Shown: positions 59,354 to 64,000 of the stretch, piece after piece
Numbering within the stretch: position 1 is the first letter of the stretch
How the letters are laid out: every line of letters begins with the position of its first letter
Origin: Sclerodactyla briareus
Taxonomy: Eukaryota > Echinodermata > Holothuroidea > Dendrochirotida > Sclerodactylidae
Direction: 5' to 3'
Assembly (NCBI GenBank): GCA_026419785.1
Contig: JAODTK010000311.1
Coordinates: 62,001-126,000 of the forward strand
DNA length: 64,000 nucleotides
Position numbers and translations under genes: made by a program
Notes under the pieces: generated by a model
What the model was told of the DNA's origin: nothing
Databases searched by the model: none
What the model saw: only the letters and a program-made list of their open reading frames with translations

Positions 59354-59518
59354 ATGGAACATATTAAAGGTATGTTCATTCTGTACGTTCCGGTTCTTTT
59401 GATGGGAATCTATACCATCCAAGACAACGGAGAATTAACAACATATCCCGGATCGAGTCTTGGAGTTACCTTGGAAATTTCAGAAAAAAGAGTCATTTTT
59501 AATGCTGTAATCACGTGT
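59354..59518 (+). CDS. Putative signal-peptide exon of the LRR gene
   Basis: An ATG frame begins MEHIKGMFILYVPVLLMGIY, with a hydrophobic stretch like a signal peptide, and runs 55 codons to an excellent donor, ACGTGT|GTAAGT, in phase 0. It lies about 600 bases upstream of leucine-rich repeats on the same strand, so a first exon of that gene is a reasonable inference. I could not find a matching acceptor. Confidence 0.4.
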
Positions 59519-59943
59519 GTAAGTTTTCCCTGGGGTTTGAAAAATCACTGTGTTGCGTTTCGAAACGCATAACTCTCAGAGGTAAACATTACTGATCGGA
59601 TATTACATTTGAGTAATTCAGTAAATCGAAAAGACGGTAAATTCCATTTATGCCTCACCTGAAGCATTATAGTATTCCGTTATCACGCACCCGTCAGTAA
59701 GAATCACAGAGATATCTTATTCAATAAGATAACCACATAGTTATGTGCATGTGACGAGCCGGGTCTCACACGGAGCTCAGATGAATTAGTTTAGTGTTGT
59801 GTCGTGATTTCGCCTGTTCCGCCCTGTATTAACCGGTTGCCGCGGATTACTATGAACCATGGAGACAATGAGTATTTATATTTGTGCCTGTGGTTATCGG
59901 CATCCAATGCGCCTTTCCAACCAAAACGGTTGCGTTGAAAAAC

Positions 59944-59963
59944 GGGGGGGGGGGGGGGGGGGG
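59944..59963. repeat. G20 homopolymer
   Basis: Twenty consecutive G bases. Similar tracts occur at about 1,110-1,128, 6,178-6,193, 55,975-55,988 and, as C, at 62,651-62,669. Confidence 0.9.
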
Positions 59964-60142
59964 ACTTGCCCCCTGGTTTATTACTTTGGGGCTTGTTTAC
60001 ATGAATGTGATGGTGTTCGCGCGTCGATCGAATGTTTAGCATCTCTGGAGCGAATACACCGCCAATACAACTGCTGAGAATTACTAAGAACAGATATACC
60101 GGCCCACAATATGGCGATCGAAAAAAAAGTGGCAACACTCAT

Positions 60143-60865
60143 GAAATGAGGTTGTTAAATTACCTCGACTTGCGTAGCAACGGCATACGCCCACTGAGAG
60201 TATAGTTGGTGATATGTCATGCAGATCCTCCGCTCAAAAACTGGGCGATAACAGGATAAATAATATACCACGGGAAATCTTTAAAAATTACCCAAACTCT
60301 TGTGTTAATCTTGAGCTCTCCAATAATTCTATTAGGGAGATCGGTCACGGCCATTTGACAGGCAACAAGTATTTATTTGGACTCTATATCGCTAGAAATA
60401 TGATCAGCGTTTCGATGGAATTCGCTTCGAAGGACTTAGGCCGTCTTTCAAAAATTTGGAACTAACGACAACAATCTCACGTCATTACCGCCACTCCCAA
60501 ACACAAACTACGAGTTTGAGTTTTGTCTCTATGGTCGATAATAACATTCAAAGTATTGGTTCAGCAGTGCAGCGGGAAGAGGTATCTACAATCGGAATTT
60601 TACATTAGCTCGGATGAGATCCATTATCCTGGAGCAAAGAAGGCTTTCTGGGTTCCCCTCAGTGAAACATTCTCTATATAAATAATAACAGTATCGGGGT
60701 ACATTGATTCTTTAGCCTTTGAGGTACAAAACCTCTTTTTGCGGCTATTAATCTTAACTGGAACAACCTGACCAACATGCCTGTAGGATTACTACATCAT
60801 CTGCCGGAGCTGACTACTCTCTCTCTCTATGGAATAGAATACTCAGGTTCCCAGCGCCTTCATTT
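60143..60865 (+). CDS. Leucine-rich-repeat protein, frameshifted (gene or pseudogene)
   Basis: LRR proteins of this kind are extracellular binding proteins or receptors. Pieces in different frames show the L..L.L..N.I pattern: NYLDLRSNGIR (60,158-60,193), LGDNRINNIPREIFKNYP and NLELSNNSIREIGHGHL (60,235-60,360), DNNLTSLPPLPNT (60,468-60,508), DNNIQSIGSA (60,538-60,566), NNNSIG (near 60,685), and LNWNNLTNMPVGLLHHLPEL (60,748-60,810). The spacing of about 24 residues per repeat fits at least six repeats. The frames change at least four times, so this is either a pseudogene or a gene damaged by assembly indels. The repeat type does not identify a particular receptor. Confidence 0.7.
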
Positions 60866-61205
60866 CGTAACAATTAATAAAATCAATCAATCAACCGATA
60901 TAATTCGATATCGATGTGCTATTCCTTGGCATTTTTCAAGCCCTTTACTCTGAAACGCTGTATCTCGGTGAAATCGTGGAAAGGCTGCCGGAGAATTGCT
61001 CGAACTTTCGCGAAAACCCTTACCATCGTTTTTTCACCCCCAACCCACCGAATGGGCAACCGCCCCAGGCACCCATTACACTGTGATGTAGATACTTTAC
61101 CTGCATAAAGCTCTGAACCGGGAGACGTAACTGCTGGCAAACATTACGTTGATGAGTTCTAGGCTGTAGCCTCCAGCAGAGTTTGAAACGACCCCATTCC
61201 TCCAT

Positions 61206-61427
61206 GTAGACTCAGCTAGTGAAATCTGTAGGGGGAAACACTACAACCCAAAAGCTGGCAGTAATCACTCCAAATGCGACGAGTACCCGGACGCCAACCT
61301 CGACGGGATGGACACAGCCCCAGCCATAACATTCTGGTGCTGTGATCGTTGCGTTTTGGTTTTAGTAATAAGGAGCTGTGCTTGCAGCGTCATGTTTTCG
61401 GGAAACGGAACACAGGAAAGAAATTAG
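61206..61427 (+). CDS. Possible C-terminal part of the LRR protein
   Basis: An open frame reads DSASEICRGKHYN, then SNHSKCDEYPDANLDGMDTA and a Cys-rich, fairly hydrophobic segment (ITFWCCDRCVLVLV) before a TAG at 61,425-61,427. A cysteine-containing stalk followed by a membrane segment is what one expects after the repeats of an LRR receptor. Another frame continues past the stop with a charged tail (KKLEKVEAYNYRQERQDVND, to about 61,484). The link to the repeats is inferred from strand and distance only. Confidence 0.3.
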   Translation, partial: VDSASEICRGKHYNPKAGSNHSKCDEYPDANLDGMDTAPAITFWCCDRCVLVLVIRSCACSVMFSGNGTQERN

Positions 61428-61484
61428 AAAAGGTAGAAGCCTATAACTACAGACAGGAACGACAAGACGTGAACGATCTGTAGT

Positions 61485-64000
61485 TATCGTAGATATGGGG
61501 TTATAGCCGTCTTAATGAAGTAAGTTGAAGGACAACACCATGGGCGCCCACATTTTTTAGTATTAACATGTATTGATGCCGGAGGATGACAACACGAGAT
61601 CGGTGGGTCTATATCCACTAGATGTCTAGAGTACAAACGGACGCTTCGATCTATACTTGGACCACACCCGACTTGTTTGCCTAATTATGCCCTGATTGTA
61701 GTAGACCTGGGCTCATCTCTTCGAAACCAATGTTGAAAGTTGTCCTTTCTTGTACAGATAATTCACGTCTTAATCCCCACATTTTAGTTTTTTATACTTT
61801 GTCATACATTTTTCAATGAGATCCTCACCGGGGAGAGCCCACATTGTTGTAAATAATCCGGTGATGATCATGTATTTGTGCATCCACCAGTAGGACGGGG
61901 GGGAGGGAAGGAAAGTTCCGGGCCTATAAAATTTTTATGCGGCCTACGTACCTACTGTATTATGCACATATAAATTGTTTGACACTTTTGCTTGATTTGG
62001 ATTCCTGACTTTCCAGCCAAGTTTTCGGGCATTGCATGACCCCTGTGATTAGTGTTGATTTGTTTCTACTCAGGTATTTTAGTTTTTGATTCCTGGCCGA
62101 ATGAGACAAAACACATTATTGTAAAGTTGTAAATAATGACTATTTTAGGTTGTCTCATCAGATAAGTAACACTGTGTGCATTCAATTCGGTGTATAGTAC
62201 CGTTCCCTTCCTAACTGATTGTTTATTGTCGTCACTATGTAACAACATGAAAACCTGAGTATCCTTTCAAACGTTAAAAGAGCTCCATTTATAGCTGACT
62301 CAATCGAAAACAACATTTTAAATTGATAGATATGATATTATTTTCAAACGATTTTTACTTTTTAGGTTATAGCTGCCCCTCACTGGCGCAACTGTACTGT
62401 ACTATCTACATTTACCGACTTCGCAATGCGCCGAAAACCGAGTGCGTCCATTCTAGCCGTCCAGACAACTGCAGATCCTACAATTAGTTTGTCTAAATCC
62501 ATGTCTTGTTTGACCAATGCAAACTGCTCAAGTGTTGTTGGCTAATAAAGAGTTAATTTTTAAAGATATATGGTGTCTCATCACATTCCACCTGTACCCC
62601 TAAAACCATTCATCGGGGGTGGTTCTCCAAGCCCCCCCCTCCTCCACTCTCCCCCCCCCCCCCCCCCCCAAAAAAAAGTTTTTTATTAGACCCCACTCCA
62701 ACCGATGATGCGCTGCGCTTAGATGGTCACGGCATAATTATCACCCTCGCCCCCCCACCCAAAGAAGGGAAATAATAATACTGCCTCTACGACGCGCCTG
62801 CAATGCATAGGCGCAAAGCATTCAAATAGTCGAAATAAGATTAAACGTTTTCTCATTTGATAAACTTTGGTTGACGGTTTTTGTATGAGGACATTATCTC
62901 CATAATTCTTCTTAACTCCAACGAGTTTACTTTTCTGGTTGTGGCATCAAGACAGGCTTGCCAGTGTCAACCTAGCGCTATACAGCATACTCGCTTTTTG
63001 AGATTTGATGATTCTAATCGGAAACATGACAAGCCCACCATTCAGATGTGTGCAGCGCCCCTACGTAAGCTATGGCTACGCCACGCATTAGGCCGTACAT
63101 TGGGTGGTGGATGATAGTTCCCTGGCTCCATGAGGCGCCATTCCCCCAAATCCCCGTTAGCTACGCGCCAACCAATGCTGGCTCTCCGCTTAAACCCGCC
63201 CCACCTCCAGGCCGCCCACTGGAAAATTCAACTCTCACATAACCAAAAGTATTTTTTCTGCCGAGCTAGTGAAACCCATACTCTCAAAATTTCCTCAATT
63301 CCCCAATCTGCTGCCTTTGCGTCAGATACTAATGGCTAAATGAAGGGGGTTGGGTCCCTAGCTACTCCATCTGTTTCAACTGAATTGTACAACTTGCAGT
63401 GGGTCTTGTTATTTGGTTTGTATTGCACTTGTGGTTGATCCTCTCACAAAATAAAAAAGCGGTAGATGTTGTGATACTATACACTTTCAAAAATTTTCTT
63501 TTACTAAAATTGCACATCCATGTGTTTCACATCAGTCCGACGAGTGCCATCCCTGGCCCTGGCGATCGAGGAGTTGTTACAAGCCAAACTTTCTAGGTAC
63601 GCTACGCGGTGGAAACATTGGTGTGTTTTGCTAGAAGGTCAAATGAAAAGCTCACTCGCCCTCCCCCTACATTTGGTAACAGATCGAAACCCTTGTGTTT
63701 CACGAATATTTGAACCCTTAATGCCTTTTCATAGTATGTCCAGGACATACAAGAATGCTAGATTCTCCGAAGCTACTCAGTGAAACGAAACGGGTTCCTC
63801 CCCCCTGTGACGTGGACCACTGGTCCTGTATCAGAACTTGACAAAGAGAGGATTTTATGAGGGAAACCTCTCCAACGAGAGAAGGGTAAACTTTCGGAAT
63901 GTGATTCCAATACTATAACAAGTCATCTCGTGGCGGAAAAACATCGACCAACAGGCAAAGTGGTCTTGTCGTTTCACGACATGTGGAGGTAATTAATGTT
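61485..64000. other. Intergenic, no gene seen
   Basis: No coding region is supported. A C19 homopolymer lies at 62,651-62,669. Short open frames near 62,881-63,340 and 63,520-63,783 have no recognisable domain. Confidence 0.4.

Overview
This is a gene-poor window from an animal nuclear genome: introns are long, splice sites are GT-AG, tRNA-type SINEs, a non-LTR retrotransposon fragment and satellite DNA are abundant, and nothing prokaryotic is present. The dispersed repeat families (blocks rich in TGACCT half-sites, 'aacgaaacttggtgg' blocks, SINE tails with GCGCTATATAAA) look to me like those of a marine deuterostome invertebrate, most likely an echinoderm. That placement is an inference from repeat style, not a proof. 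Single-base insertions and deletions break nearly every coding segment and every satellite monomer while splice sites and motifs stay intact, so the sequence is probably lightly polished long-read assembly and open reading frames understate the real genes.

Layout. (1) 1-3827, plus strand: the 3' end of an unrecognised gene for a disordered Ser-Pro-Lys-rich protein, in three exons with matching phases. (2) 3.8-19.6 kb: intergenic repeats, with a SINE, a 218-bp satellite in about 21 copies (7.1-11.87 kb), and flanking degenerate tandem arrays to 15.2 kb. (3) 19,582-36,613, minus strand: SUGT1 (SGT1), the HSP90/SKP1 co-chaperone, with TPR, CS and SGS exons spread over 17 kb. Two expected exons (the second TPR segment and the N-terminal half of CS) were not found. 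A set of partial copies of one SUGT1 exon end lies beside the real exon. (4) 37.8-46.4 kb: a cluster of palindromic repeat structures comprising a tandem duplication, a head-to-head dimeric array, a roughly 460-bp palindrome, and a 4.25-kb foldback-like element with long terminal inverted repeats made of roughly 150-bp subrepeats. (5) 46.4-51.2 kb: dispersed repeats. (6) 51.25-57.08 kb: a direct tandem duplication of a 2.9-kb unit that carries a tRNA-like element, a possible small protein gene and a 12-bp minisatellite. (7) 57.2-58.0 kb: another degenerate tandem array. (8) 59,354-61,427, plus strand: broken remains, or a mis-assembled copy, of a secreted or membrane leucine-rich-repeat protein. 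The last 2.5 kb shows nothing I can name.

The three genic loci show no functional link. SUGT1 is the only gene identified with confidence. The most unusual material is the inverted-repeat cluster at 39-46 kb and the exon-end duplications inside SUGT1.
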